Assembly: GCF_027943255.1 (NCBI RefSeq)
Contig: NC_072893.1
Location: 117,241,784-117,305,783 of the forward strand
Reading direction: 5' to 3'
DNA from: Anastrepha obliqua
Lineage: Eukaryota; Arthropoda; Insecta; Diptera; Tephritidae
DNA: 64,000 bases
Part shown: positions 1-11,944 of the stretch, one piece after another
Numbering within the stretch: the first letter of the stretch is position 1
Layout of the letters: each line of letters begins with the position of its first letter
Made by a program: the position numbers and the translations under genes
The notes under the pieces: model-generated
What the model saw: the letters and a program-made list of their open reading frames with translations, nothing else
Database searches by the model: none
Told to the model about the DNA's origin: nothing

Positions 1-345
1 TAAATTAAAAATCATTGAACTAAAGTATCAAAAAACAAAAAAAAAAAATTTAATCAAACTAAAACAAAAAAATTAATAAAACTGAAGATTTAAATTAAAA
101 ATCATTAACTGAAGTATTAAAAATAAAGATTTTACTAAAATTGAAAATTTGCTTTCATTTAATTAAAAATCATTAAACTGGAGTATCAAAAAAAAAAAAA
201 TAATAATAATAAAAATTAATAGAACTAAAGAATTACTTTCATTAAATTAAAAACCATTAAACTGAAATATCAAAAAAAAAAAAAAAAATTTTATGCAACT
301 GAAGATTTACTTTCATTAAAATGAAATGCATTAAACTGAAGTATA
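1..345. repeat. A-rich degenerate tandem repeat, ~70-90 bp unit
   Basis: The phrase ATTAAAAATCATTAAACTGA, with small changes, recurs near positions 5, 95, 160, 245 and 320, each time followed by a GTATCAAAA stretch and a long A run. That gives about four to five diverged units. It continues off the left edge of the window, so total array size is unknown. No coding potential is seen. Confidence 0.7.
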
Positions 346-1052
346 ATGGGTATGAATGTACGCTTATTAAGACATCATTTTGCAAAATTCAAAATTTTGT
401 GAAAAGAAACTAACAGAAGCTGGAATTAGTCATGGTTCTAAGTTCACTAAAACAAATCAGTTTCATACCAATAGATTTCCCAGCTGGGTAACTTTTCTGC
501 TGATCATTATTCTGCTGGTCTACACATGGGATGCACATACATATGTGTACCCACGTTTTGCTTCCAGTTGATGAAAAGTTAAAAGTACTTGAAGTTTCTT
601 TGACATTTGTTAGGCAGAGCGAGTCCTGGAAAACTTATTGTAAAAAAAAGCAAAAATACTCAGAAAGAATATATAACTAAAAAACTTGTAGAGAAATGCC
701 TGGAGGTGTGATAACCTGACGAGCACAACTAATATCTACAACCGGCATGCATTAGAGACAATATCGCGCATTTATTTCAATAGTATCCTACGCAAAAAAA
801 ATCCATTAAAAAAAGGGTTCCATTAAAAAAAATTTATTTCAATTAAATTAAAAAATTTAATATAAATTTAAATTTAAAATTTTTTTTTTAAATTACATTA
901 AAAAAATTAAAATAAATTTTTTTTTAGATAAGTCTACAAAAGTTACCATTTCCTGTATAAAATGTTAAATGGGTTAAAAGTTCTATGGAAATATTACCCC
1001 CAAATTTTATTACAAGTTTCCCAACTATTTATTTCGCTCAGATATGTATATT
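346..1052. other. AT-rich unique or decayed DNA, nothing recognised
   Basis: This stretch has mixed composition up to about 780 and then A/T homopolymer-rich sequence. A 63-codon open frame at 380-571 has no recognisable domain, splice context or family resemblance and was not called. The more complex stretch at 600-770 could be old transposon sequence but matches nothing I can name. Confidence 0.4.
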
Positions 1053-1250
1053 ATTTCAATCGTTTTTTGCAATTTTTCAGTAAACATTTTCGTAAATAAT
1101 TTACAGCTTGTTAAATCATAAAAAATTACCTAAATAAGCAAAAAAAAAACATTTCAACCGTTTTTTTCTTCAATTTTTCATTAAACGTTTAGGTACATAA
1201 TTCTTAAGTTTTTGAGCATAAAAAATTTACCTAGAATAGCAAAAAAGGAT
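1053..1250. repeat. Two-copy tandem duplication, 98-bp period
   Basis: Unit 1 starts at 1053 (ATTTCAATCGTTTTTT) and unit 2 at 1151 (ATTTCAACCGTTTTTT). Both run through a CAATTTTTCA-TAAAC block and end in CATAAAAAATTACCTA followed by an AGCAAAAAA tract. The copies differ by scattered substitutions and short indels, so this is an old local duplication. Confidence 0.65.
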
Positions 1251-3088
1251 TGGTGATGTAGGTGTTACTATGTAGGTATATTAATGTCAGAAAGTGACAC
1301 TGAGTTGGAATTACTGCACTCCCAAAATGATCGTCACCCTGTGCAATAAACAAATAAAACACAATTGGAATTTTTCTTACATTAATCATTAATCACTCAT
1401 ACGCTCTGTTGTCCCTTACTGCATTTTCAGCTAACGCCCAGCAACATTTCTTTTAACAGGTAAAGAAAAAATTGCGCTGAAGACTTCAAGTAAAATTTAA
1501 AAAAAATTACTTTTATCAGCCATCTAGAGTGCAATAGCGGCAAATGTTAAGCTGCATGAAAAATAAAATGCACAAAATGAAGCTTCTCTACACTCTGGCC
1601 GCCTACAGAGCATATACTAACTCACAAAAGTCCATATGTACATGTAAGTATACGAGCATTTATGTATATGTGTACGTACTTGCTATACCAGCGCGTACTC
1701 AGAGCGCCAAGTACTCACTTCATGTTGAGTGCGCTTGGCTTTTATTCAATATATCCATACATTTGTATGTATGCCTTGTTTATGTGTTTGCCAAAAACAT
1801 CCCTGTTTACGAGGAGCATAGCTCAATTCAACTAAAGTTGCGGTAGGTCGTGTGCGCTTGGCGAGCGTACAGACGCACTTAGAACAACAAAAGGCAGCAA
1901 AAGCAATAATAAATACTGCGAATACTTGGCTGAGAACAATCAAAAGCGACTACAGTGGAAGAGACTTACAGATTCTGTTAGAAAAAAACAAACAGAAAAA
2001 ATGTTAATTACTACATTTTTGGTTGCATTTGAGTTAAAAATTGAAAGGTTTCGAACATTTTTATTTTGAACTTGTATTAGATTACTTATTAATTAACTAG
2101 ACGATAGTTGGGTTCTACCAAAGAGCTTATAAAGACAAGAATTTGTAGTTCTGGTCGACTGCTTCAAAAAAATTCGGTCAGGATAATTCATCACAGAAAA
2201 ATCAATTGACACAGAATTAATCTAGCGTTCATTAGGCAAAAAAGTGGTCTCAGCAATTCAGTCCTTTTCGTAAATTTAGTATAAATACCACAAAATTTCT
2301 GATATATCCTAACAGTTAGTTAAAGCTTAAGGTTATTACTGAGTGAGTCACTGAGTGGCTTTAATATAATAGCTTTTCTGATGTTTTTGAAGATGAAATA
2401 TTTATAAGTACTTTCTTCTTAAAAAAAAATTCTAAATAAAAATTAATGAATTTTAATTTGTTTCATACTTTTTCAATTATTTCCAATTTTACAATATAAT
2501 AACAGAAATTAAATAATAAAAATGTCCAAACCCTTTCCCACTTTTTTCGGCTAAACACCCACTTCAACTTCGCTCCTCTTTTTTTATTTATACAAATGTT
2601 AGCACACAAAATAGAATCATAGCTAAACAAGTTATGCAGCTATTGAAAAATATGTGTCAACTTCATTTAGCTACTTAACTACAACAACAACAACAAACAT
2701 AAACACAAATTGCTGTGCTCTATTAGCTTAGGGCATCCAGTGCTTATGATCTGATGCATTGAAAAAGTGGACAATGACTGTCGGTCACATATTTTCCTCT
2801 AGTCATTGTCAATAACAGTAGCGAGGGGTAAACAAAAAATGAAAAAAGCAAAATAGGGCACTATTTAAATGGTTGCGTGTATTGGAATTAATTTTTCTTA
2901 AAAAAGGAATAGCGATTAATGTTTATTTAGTTATGCTATTGTATTTTTTTCATAAAAATAATGCTTACTTTTTCTGCTGTTTATATTCCGAAATTTTATA
3001 TTAAAATGTTCAGTTCTCTGTTGTAAGTGTTTAATTTTAATTCTCATATGATTTACGTTTCATTTTTTTATTTATTTCTTTATGATAT
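1251..3088. other. Intergenic or intronic AT-rich DNA
   Basis: Moderately complex sequence with a CATA/TGTA-rich section at about 1630-1780 and a CAA run near 2680. Open frames here, including one at 1544-1846, look like chance products of pyrimidine- or TA-rich DNA. No splice signals, RNA gene or transposon end is recognised. Conserved non-coding elements cannot be judged without alignment. Confidence 0.4.
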
Positions 3089-3174
3089 TTTGTGGAACAG
3101 CATCAAGACGCGTACCACAAATAGGAAGACTAGCTCGGCCAAAATCCTAACCGCAATGTATGCGCTAATTATTA
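3089..3174 (+). mobile_element. 3' fragment of a tRNA-related SINE
   Basis: The segment TGTGGAACAGCATCAAGACG, then ACCACAAATAGGAAGA, AGCTCGGCCAAAA and TGCGCTAATTATTA, matches the last ~85 bp of the fuller SINE copies at 42308-42634 and 55385-55683 in the same order. The tRNA-like head is missing, so this is a 5'-truncated copy, typical of target-primed reverse transcription. Confidence 0.7.
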
Positions 3175-3823
3175 ATTACTTTTTTGTTATAATATTTTTA
3201 CTTTTCTAATAAAATATATTTTAATAACATATTTCTTTATAACATTTTTTACTTTTGCACTATTTTTTAATTTTATAAAGTTTTTTATTTTTTTCTTTCT
3301 GAATCCTTAACTTAAAAAAAATTACAATCACGTTCCTAGCCATGAGAAATTGAATTTTAGTACGAAAATAATTTTTTTCATATAACCAATATAGTATTTT
3401 TCCATATTATTTATTTTAAAATTGTTTTTATTCTTCCATTTGCACTGCATTTATTCTTTCATACTACTGCATTTTTAAACCTTTTCTTTCGGAATAATTT
3501 CACTTAAAACCAAAATTTTTTATAGCTTTGGGAACACTGAACGAGAAACTGAACCTTAGCGCAAAAATTGTTTTGATTTTATAAAACTAACAAACGAGTG
3601 GATAAAGTATTTGTTAAACTTTTGAGTCAGACTAAAAATAAATAAAAAGAAAATTAAAGCTTTAAATGCATTTTTATTAACTTTTGGCTACTTTTGAAAA
3701 TCAAGTTCCAGGCAAATAAATTTTTTGAACGAGGATGAAGTAGGTTGTTTTTTAAAGTACTGTAAAATAATTTACTATTCAAGAGTTTTATAAGAAAAAC
3801 AAGTAGCAGACTGTTTTTTTTTC
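3175..3823. other. AT-rich spacer
   Basis: T-rich sequence with weak internal repetition: a 'TTTTTACTTTTGCACTATTTT' type phrase near 3247 has a relative near 3430. No gene, RNA or transposon end is recognised. Confidence 0.4.
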
Positions 3824-4165
3824 CTTGTTCACTCCTCTCGGGAGCATAGGGTCTCGACGATTTTTGATTTCTGACAGGGTAGGTGATTAGCCTGCCGCTA
3901 ACTGTCCAAAGTAGTAGGAATGCCCACCTGTCGTTGCTTAGGAACAACGTCTTCTGTACTGCTTGGAGCGCTATCTGTGTTTCACATTTTCCTGACAGAA
4001 GTATCGCACAGATGGTTGAGAACTTCGCTAAATTTCGTGTTTCAGCGCTATTACCGTGATCGCCCGCTTCCTCTTGCTGGCGCCATTGATGCAATGTGTA
4101 ACTGTGTGTTTTCCTTTTGTTTTGTTTTTGCTTGTTTTAGCAGCCACACAATGCAAATAATGCGC
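3824..4165. repeat. Dispersed repeat family A, copy 1
   Basis: Begins CTTGTTCACTCCTCTCGGGA and ends ATGCAAATAATGCGC. The same blocks in the same order occur at 7501-7850: GTGATTAGCCTGCCGCTA, TGTCGTTGCTTAGGAACAA, GGAGCGCTATCTGTGTTTCA, GTTTTAGCAGCCACA. It is far more GC-rich than its surroundings, which suits an interspersed element. No terminal inverted repeat was found. The minus strand carries a partly open frame, so it may be the 5' part of a retroposon in minus orientation. The family name is unknown to me. Confidence 0.75.
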
Positions 4166-4562
4166 GAATTATATATCAAATTAACCAGAAAAATTCAAAG
4201 TTTTGTAAGCAGATGCCAGCGGCGCATTCTCAAGGTGTAATGGCCAAACGCCATTAGCAACGATGAGTTATATAAAAAAGTGGAACTTAGAGCTAAAGGA
4301 CAACCATAAAAATTACGAAAGTGGAAGTTCGTGGCCAAACACTGCAACGGAAGTCTGTCGACAAGCTTTTTATTGGCACTCCCATGAAAGCTGCAAGAAG
4401 GGTCGATCTAAGACTACATTGAGAATATCGCTACAAAAAGAAGTCGATGAAGTCGGAAAATCGTAGAACGCACTAAAATTGTGAGCCAAAAATAGAGCCA
4501 GGTGAAAATGCGTTATTGAGGCTCTATGCACCAATGGGAGATAAAAAAAATGATGATGATTA
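4166..4562 (+). mobile_element. LINE (non-LTR retrotransposon) 3' end, decayed
   Basis: Conceptual translation across stops and frameshifts gives landmarks of the C-terminal tail of a LINE endonuclease/reverse transcriptase. In order these are a FVSRCQRRILKV-like block (about 4200-4238), WPNAISNDELYKK (4243-4282), a CRQAFYWHSHESCKKGRSKTT segment (4352-4420) and QKEVDEVGKS (4436-4463). After that come an AKNRAR block and an EALC block. A TGATGATGATGATT tail ends it at about 4562, the usual simple-repeat tail of such elements. In-frame stops make it a dead, 5'-truncated copy. It starts exactly where dispersed repeat A ends. The clade is uncertain. Confidence 0.65.
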
Positions 4563-5086
4563 TATATAAAATTGTGTAAGTGCTTTATTTATAGTGTAAA
4601 AAAATGAGCAGCCCCACCCATGACAAAAAAGCCAACAAGTTGTTATTGTAAAATTGTATTTTTTATTACAGAAGTTGAGGTAGTATGAAATCCAGCACTT
4701 GAATATAGGCCTACCCAGAAAGTCGTCCTCGATACTTAGCCATATTATCATTTATGTGATTTCTGGTTAATTTGACTCCGATACGTTGCCCAAAACTTAA
4801 CCATTTTCGAGATATTCGATATAAAAAAACAAAATTTTTTAATTTTTTGAGAATATTTAAATACAATTTTTTTTTATTTAAATAAAAAATTTTTTTTTTA
4901 AGTTTTTTGAAAAATTTTTGTTTTTAATAATTTTTTTTCTTAATATTTTTTTCATAACTTTTGTAAAAAAATGTTTAATGTTAGTTCTAGGATCCGATTC
5001 TTTTCTGGTTTGTTGGTCAAGAGTATGTGAATTAATTAACGCCATTAAACAATTTTTATTCACGTCCTTGTATATAGTTAAAAATA
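4563..5086. other. AT-rich spacer
   Basis: Homopolymer-rich A/T sequence at 4820-4960 is flanked by slightly more complex sequence. No supported gene or element is seen. Confidence 0.4.
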
Positions 5087-5217
5087 CAGGGTGGCACAAA
5101 TTTAATCATCCCATTTTGTTTTTGAATAACTTTTTTATGGTGTTAAATATGATTGATGAACGCCATTTACAAAAATAATAAATCTGCCAATAGGGTGATT
5201 AATTTTGCGCCACCTTG
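5087..5217. mobile_element. Small MITE, family B, copy 1 (131 bp)
   Basis: Terminal inverted repeats pair CAGGGTGGCACAAATTTAAT at the left with the complement of ATTAATTTTGCGCCACCTTG at the right, with a few mismatches over about 25 bp. It is preceded by TA; the right flank is AG, so the target duplication is not intact. The CAGGGTGG start and TA preference suggest mobilisation by a Tc1/mariner-type transposase (inference). The interior has no coding capacity. Relatives are at 11945-12178 (inverted) and 36099-36169 (right half only). Confidence 0.7.
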
Positions 5218-6949
5218 AGCTGTTTAAGGCCCTCGCCTCATTTGAAATGGCGTTTTTTGGGTGTTTTTTTGAAATCATGTAAAACGGAAAAGGAAAACGA
5301 TTTTTTATTGTTGTTTTCAATCTTTTATATTTTGATCCATTGTTAAAGGATGCCATTTTTTGAAGGCTAACAACTTTTTCAACGAACCTCGTATGGGCAA
5401 AAAAATTGTTTATCTTTTAACAATAAATCAAAAAATAAAATACTGCAAACGAAAATAAGAACTCTTTTTTCCTGTTTCCGCGTTCTACACGCTATTAAAG
5501 AATCAAACAAATGGGACGAGGGCCTTAATAAAATTTTGAATTTATTTTTTTATTATTATTATTTACACGAGAACTAATTATAAATAATTAATCCACTAAA
5601 GATAAGCGCTAGCTACTAGGGCCTTCGGCAGTTTGAAATTGTGATTTTTCACGAAGCGTCTTCTACTTCATAAATAAATAAAATTTGAAATACAAAAAAT
5701 GTTAGTCCACTTTCTTCACTTTTTTTATAGTAAAAACAGAATACTTACGAAATGCGTAAAATTTGCGCTAATATTGAAGTACATTAAATTTTTCAGTAAA
5801 TAAAATAATATCTATTTGATCTTTTTATAGGTTTTAATCTATAAAATACCACCTAAATAAACCTCGTTGGATGTCACGTAGATTAGAGTAGAAATATTTG
5901 AATTTGCTCTGCTGCACAATTTTCTCCAAAAATGTCTACTCATTCATCAAATTTGAATCTATTTAATCAGCATTTGTTGCTGTCAAATGCGTAGACACAC
6001 AAGCACATACACACACAAACACTAAAGCCATATTAATTGTTTTTACAACTGTCAATTGTTTGTTGGTTTGTAACAATTCGTGCGGCGAAAACAAACATTT
6101 TTCAATTTTTACTTATTTTTTATTCGTTTCTGTGTGCATTTGCATACCAACATACCTACATATACTTATGTGTGTGTGCATATGCACGTATGCATACCTT
6201 TTTCATATATTTACTTGCTTGTTTGCTTTGTTTGTAATTCTGTCCTTTCGAAATGCATTGAGAAAGTTTCTTTCGATAAAAATTCAATTATTTGCCGATC
6301 ATTTCTGGCTTCTTTTTCGATTTTCCAAAAAGTTCATTCAACTCACTTCGCTTTGCTAGGCAAAAACTGGGCTTGGCTTATTCATATGTATCTATTCATA
6401 CACGCATATACATACATACGTACGTACACAGTTATATGAAGTGTAAATTAGACTTTTGGCTACTTAAAAACTGATGATCGAAAATTTTAACGATCTAGAA
6501 AATGTTATATAAAAATATGTTGCTACTTTTAGGAAATCCAATAACGATTCACAGAGAAGAGAAGTGGAGCATTTACATACATACAACAGACAAACATACA
6601 CATAAAATAGTACCTGGTACTAAGTTGATGCCGTGAGTTGCCGCGTCGTGCGCAAAATATTATTTAGTTTGTTATTTTATGACACAGAGGGGTGTACTAA
6701 GCTGATGCTTGGGAAATATTTTAATTTTTTGGAAATATTTGTAAGTGTTAAAAATTCGTTTCAGAGAAAAAGTTATAAGCTTAGATAAAAGTAGCTATGT
6801 TTGTCATATTTAGAAATGCGTTATATTTAATTTATAAATATTTATTTAAATATAATATTTAATTTATAAATTTAATGCATGAAAAAAGTTTCAGTTAGGC
6901 TGGTTTTAGAGTTTTGAGTAAACAAAAATTGATTCAAGAAAGGAAAAAT
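5218..6949. other. Mixed AT-rich DNA with a CATA-rich section
   Basis: At 5990-6440 there are CA-, CATA- and GTGCATATGCATACC-type simple sequence stretches with overlapping open frames at 6037-6474. Their residues (Tyr, His, Cys, Leu) follow from the simple sequence and they are not called as genes. The rest is AT-rich with no recognised signal. Confidence 0.4.
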
Positions 6950-9310
6950 ATATATTTTAAAAGCCTTATTTCATACTTTCTTAAAATATTAGCTTTAAAA
7001 AATTTAATATTTTTTAAACAAGAACAAAAAAATTTTTTATTTAAAAATAAAAACTTCATTTAAACATCATTTAGGTACTTCATATTTTATAAATTTTTTT
7101 AAATTATAAGCTTTCAAAAAGTAAACTTTTTTTAATAATTTACAATAGTAAAACAGTAAATTAATTCTATTCAATAAATATTAATTTAAAAAGCTTTTAC
7201 TTCATACATTTTCTAATTGAATAGAAAGATATAAAAATTTCATTAAAAATGTGTAGTTTTCTTGCGCTACAAATAACTGCTTCAGTATTTTTTAGAAAAC
7301 AATTCAACATTAAAAAATTATTCTATTATATGTTAAAAAATTAATTCTCTTAAAAAGTATTTATTTAAAAAGCATTTAGGTACTTCCTATTTTTTTTTAC
7401 TATTAGTTTTCAATAAACATAGAATTTTATATGTTTACTCTAAGCAAGAAAAAATCTTTAAAAAAAGATTTATTTAAAAAGTATTTACTTCATATTTTCA
7501 CTTGTTCACTCCTCTCGGGAGCATGGGGCTCCGACAAGACTTGTCTTGCGTTGATTTCGTTAATCCATTTGATTTCTGGTGAATAGGTGATTAGCCTGCC
7601 GCTACCTGGTGTGGTGGAAATGTCCATCTGTCGTTGCTTAGGAACAATGTCTTCTTACTTCTTGGAGCGCTATCTGTGTTTCACATTTTTCTGATAGAAG
7701 GATCGCACAGATGGTTCAGGACTTCGCTAAATTTGGTGTGTCTGCGCTATTACCGCGGTTACCCGCTTCCTCTTGCTGGCACCTCTGGTGCAATGTGTAC
7801 ATAACGGTTTGTTTTTGCTTGTTTTAGCAGCCACAATGCAAATAATGCGCTGACTAATGTGTGGGAGTAAGGATGGAAAGGGGAAGTTTTTGGGTTTGAG
7901 GAATGAGATTTTGTTTTTAATTTTTTCAAAGATGAGGTTTCTAAAAACCAATAATTTTAGATATTTTAAAATAGAACAAAAAACGACTTCCATTCAAAAA
8001 AAGATATTTTTTAAAAGCATTTAATTCATTTTTTTTTTAAATTATGAGCATTCAAACGCCAAAAGCCAATACAAATTAAATAAATATTTATTTCTAATTA
8101 ATGATTTTTTTAACCACTAATTTAATAATAATTTTTTTATTCATAACAAATGAAAAAGTCTTGATACTATGTCAAAAAACAAATATTATAATATTTTGAA
8201 ATACATTTTGATACTAAAAAAAATTCTATTTAGAAAACAATTTATTTAAAAATTATTTTGGTACTTCATACTTTTTTTGAAATATTAGTTTTCAAATTTT
8301 TAAAATTTTATATATTTTTTTTAAATAGAACAAAAAACTACTTCCATTTAAAAAAAAAAAAATTTATATAAAAAGCATTTACTTTATATATTTTTTCTAA
8401 ATATAAGCTTTTAAAAGCCAAAAGCCTACACAAAATAAATAAATATTTATTACTACTTATTATATTTTTTTTAATATTTATTTAAAAACCAGTTTTTTAA
8501 TTTGTTACGATTATTAGCTTCCAAATTCAAGTTCCTTCTTGATTATATGTCAAAAAACAAATATTATAATATTTTGAAAAATATTTTATTATTAAAAAAA
8601 ACGTTTCTATTTACAAAAAAAAAATTACTTAAAAATTATTTACGTAGACTTCATGTAGTTTTCAAATATTAGTTTTCAAAAAATTTAAATTAGAACAACA
8701 CAAGAATTTTATAAAAAAATGTATTTACTTTTACTTAATTTTTTTTTTTAATATTAGTGTTATTAATTTTTTTTTTAGGAACAAAACAAATATTTATTCA
8801 GAAAGTATTGATTTCAAATGTTTGCTAAATAATTGGCTTTCAAAAGCAAGTAACCCAGAACAGGTAAAAAACAAAATTATTTTTATTTATTTATTGAAAA
8901 ATTAATTATTTTTGTTTATTTATTATAAAATAATTTATTTTTATTTGTTTAAAAAAAAATCCATTTTTTTCTCAATTCATTGTTAACTAAAACACTTTAT
9001 TATATGCCAAAAACTAATTATATTAATATTTTGAAAATAGAAAAAAAAATGTTTCTAAATAGTTGAAAACAAATTATTCCACAAGTATTTATTTTATATT
9101 TTTCTTTAATTAATAGCTTTCAAACGAAAATGTTTTATAAGAACCGAGTAAATATTTATTTAACTTTTTTTTATCCATATTTAAAAACATATCGTAAGAT
9201 TTCAAACAAAATGGAAGAAAATCAGTTTTTATTGCAGAAAATATTTATTTAAAAAGTGTTTATTTTAATTTACTTCATTTTTCTTAAATGCTTAGGTTTC
9301 AAAAGTAAGT
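6950..9310. repeat. Degenerate AT-rich tandem repeat block, ~110-125 bp unit
   Basis: A phrase of the form TTTAAAAAGCATTTA(GGT)ACTTCATATTTT, followed by a TTAG-TTTTCAAA phrase, recurs near 7058, 7187, 7365, 7477, 8013, 8245, 8365, 8632, 8715, 9072 and 9250. Spacing is near 110-125 bp or multiples. Homopolymer slippage has blurred the units. The block is interrupted by dispersed repeat A copy 2 at 7501-7850, which therefore inserted later. Confidence 0.65.
7501..7850. repeat. Dispersed repeat family A, copy 2
   Basis: Begins CTTGTTCACTCCTCTCGGGA and ends CACAATGCAAATAATGCGC, co-linear with 3824-4165. It carries an extra ~40 bp near 7535-7575 and lacks part of the sequence before GTTTTTGCTTG. 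It sits within the AT-rich satellite block with sharp composition changes at both ends. Shared end points in two copies define the family's boundaries at about 345 bp. Confidence 0.75.
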
Positions 9311-9332
9311 AAGCTATAAGTTTATGTAGCCT

Positions 9333-9836
9333 CTAAATAAAGGGTTGACGGGAATAAACGCAAATCAATGCGGATAATTCATTGTAAAGTGGTCCGAGCA
9401 ATGACCAACTGCTGAGAACGGCGATTTTGGGATCTCCTTGGCAACGCCTTGGTCGGTTTTGATTTGGCCTCTTTAGATTAGAAAGAGTATCACCAGTCAA
9501 AAACCTTTCACTTTTCACATTATTTAATTTTTCATAAGCACGTTGAGTTTTCACAATTGACTTCTTTTTTTGAATGTAAATTTCAACAATTTGGGAGCGC
9601 TCGCGTGGCGTATACTGTTCCATGTTAAAAATCTGCTTGGACTGACGCTTCCAACGCGGGATGTCATTAAGCGATCTGACGTCTCTGTCAAAAGATACAG
9701 GGTTGCCAGATGGGTCCGTCGAATATTGGCAACCCTGTAGATGAGAGCTTCTGTTTCGAACTTTTTCATGGCAGAAATACCCTAGAAGAGACATATATAT
9801 GTCGTAGCCTGCAGAGCGGCCAACACTATTGCACAT
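9333..9836 (-). pseudogene. IS630/Tc1-like transposase N-terminal fragment
   Basis: The minus-strand frame contains a segment starting MEQYTPRERSQIVEIYIQKK, followed by TQRAYEKLNNVK. This is the pattern of the N-terminal helix-turn-helix of insect DDE-type (IS630/Tc1) transposases: an initial 'YT-ER--IV--Y' helix, then a '-TQRAY---' helix. The likely original start is that internal Met, near 9620. Upstream codons in the open frame are probably flanking DNA. The DDE catalytic domain is absent, because the frame ends 110 codons later in unrelated sequence, so it cannot encode an active transposase. Pro and Arg stretches near 9430-9470 suggest an abrupt junction after the helix-turn-helix. Confidence 0.55.
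9698..9737. mobile_element. 40-bp TA-flanked palindrome, minimal transposon relic
   Basis: Arms CAGGGTTGCCA (9698-9708) and TGGCAACCCTG (9727-9737) are perfect inverted repeats around an 18-nt loop. The unit is bounded by TA on both sides, the target duplication of Tc1/mariner transposons. It could be an end-to-end remnant of a MITE that lost its interior. It could equally be a chance hairpin, but the combination of CAGGG ends and two flanking TAs favours a transposon origin. Confidence 0.5.
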
Positions 9837-11688
9837 TTTTTTCCATCATCTCACGTTCACTTGTCTTAGTTGGGCATTGAACCCCTGACCAATTAAATGC
9901 CAGTCACACACAACCCATTCTGCTATGGCAGATGCTTTGTACTTGGAGAGCTCATTTGGCAGGCACTACGATTGAAAGTTTTATATGTTAAAAAACAAAC
10001 ACCCATTTTATCAGCCAATTCCCTAGCACGCTTCCACAACTTTTCTCTAAAACCCTTTATTAGTTTCAAATGGTTTGCATGAATGGCACAGCAACTCACA
10101 GCAGCTCCAGAAGTACAAAAAATAATCAGAAAAAAAGCGCAATGTGTGAATAGAAGTGTGCAAATGTATTGTGTACGTATGTGTGTATATGGCAAAGGCA
10201 AATAACAAATAAAAAAAACTATGAAAAAGAAATGTTAATTTAACGCTGACACACTTTTCTGGAGCAAAAGAACAAACAAACACACAAAAGTCCAAAATTA
10301 GTCTGTGTGAGGCAGCAGAAACAACAACAAGAGACACTAAAAACTAAAAGTTATATGTATGAAGCAACTAATCGAGCATACACACATTATGATGTGCGCA
10401 TAGAAGTTGGGTCGTACATATGTATTATATATATAAGTATGTACAAATATGTGTACACACATTCACACATACTTTGGTGCATAAATCAAAATCAAATTTT
10501 TTCTAATATCTTTAAATTAGCCGAGCAGACTGTCTACACACGCACATAGGCCTCGTGAGTTTGGTTGCTATTCTTGTGATATGTAAATGTTGTTATTGTT
10601 GCATTTATTGTCATTGTACCAGGTGCCCTTTGCAACGCACAAGAGCAATAATAACTAATGGCTCATATACGCAACGCATGCATAGAGAAATAAATATTTA
10701 TGTGTATGTGTATTTGAATTTCCTCAGCTTGCATTGGAATGCGTTTGGGGTGAGAAGAGCTGAGCAGAAGTGCGCAAGCGAAGGCGGTAGCAGACCGGAT
10801 GATGGTGGTTGGGTATTGCGCGGTGGTTAGTTTGTGAGCTCATTGCTTGCTATCTAATTTTCTCAATAATCATTCACATGCATATATGCATGTGTGGTGC
10901 TCTTTCACTCTCCCACTCATATGAGAGTTTAAAGCTCTGCCAATTGCGCGCTGGTGCTAATTTGGGCAACTGTGCGTATGCGTTACGTACTTTGCGCGCT
11001 GCTCTCGTATGCGTCCAAAAACAGAAAACACAAAAAAAAACAACAATTTTCAACAACACTGTAGCGCATTTTTACAACAACATTTAAAATGTTTAGTATT
11101 TATTTATTGTTTTTTTTCTACTCTATCATTCATTGTGTATGCCTCAGCACTGCTCTTTACACATTCTCTCGCTCTGTCAATGCTGGTCGCGCTGCTTATT
11201 CTTTGTATGTATTTACATACGTATGCCCTAACTGCTCTGCGCATATGCGTGTGTGTCTATATATGTATGTATGTGGATACGTAAGTTTGTGCGTTATAAG
11301 TCATTTGTTGCTTTTATTGTTTAGAATAATCTTGCGCTTGATAATGAAAATAGGTCAAATTTTAAAAATACTTTAGCGCGCAACAACAAAACACGATGTC
11401 AGCGACTGTTTAAATAACAGCCACATTCATACATACATGCATATCTACATTAAGAATAAATTTACTACAAACCATTGCGAGCGAAGAAGCATGCGTTTGG
11501 TTACAAATGTGCCTATGTACTTAGGTATTTTTACAACAAAAAGTACTTTTTTCATATATAGAATCTTTTCATATAAAATCGTGCATACATAGACATGGAT
11601 CTGTGCAGATAAAACCACACATTATAATATTTACATACTTCAGCAGATAAATATTCCCAATGTAAGGTTAAATAACATAGTTCAGCAT
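9837..11688. other. Unique-looking island with CATA/TGTA stretches
   Basis: Higher-complexity sequence than its neighbours, with CA-, CAA- and CATA-rich parts at 10150-10470 and 11190-11290. Many overlapping open frames on both strands have composition set by these simple sequences. It could hold regulatory or leader sequence, but no splice pair or core promoter stands out. Confidence 0.35.
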
Positions 11689-11717
11689 ATATACATACAT
11701 ACATACATACATACATA
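11689..11717. repeat. (CATA)n microsatellite
   Basis: Seven consecutive ATAC/CATA units. Similar shorter tracts occur at about 6405-6425 and 56870-56890. Confidence 0.9.
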
Positions 11718-11944
11718 TCTAAATATCTAGGGTAAAAACTCTGAATGCATGGGTAGTGGATTTGGTCAAGAAGCACACTTTTGTTTACATAATTAAATTA
11801 CTTTATCTTTTTACAATGTCCGTAACATTTTTCATGGTAAATTTTTCACATTTTGAGGACTTTTATATGGAAGAAAATTCTCAAAAAAAATTGGGAAAAA
11901 TGAACGCAAATTTTGAGCAGCTTCATAACTACTATTCGTTACAA

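Noticed and set aside
6037..6474. Overlapping frames of 60-119 codons
   Set aside because: Three frames are open at once because of CATA/TGTG simple sequence; no coding evidence.
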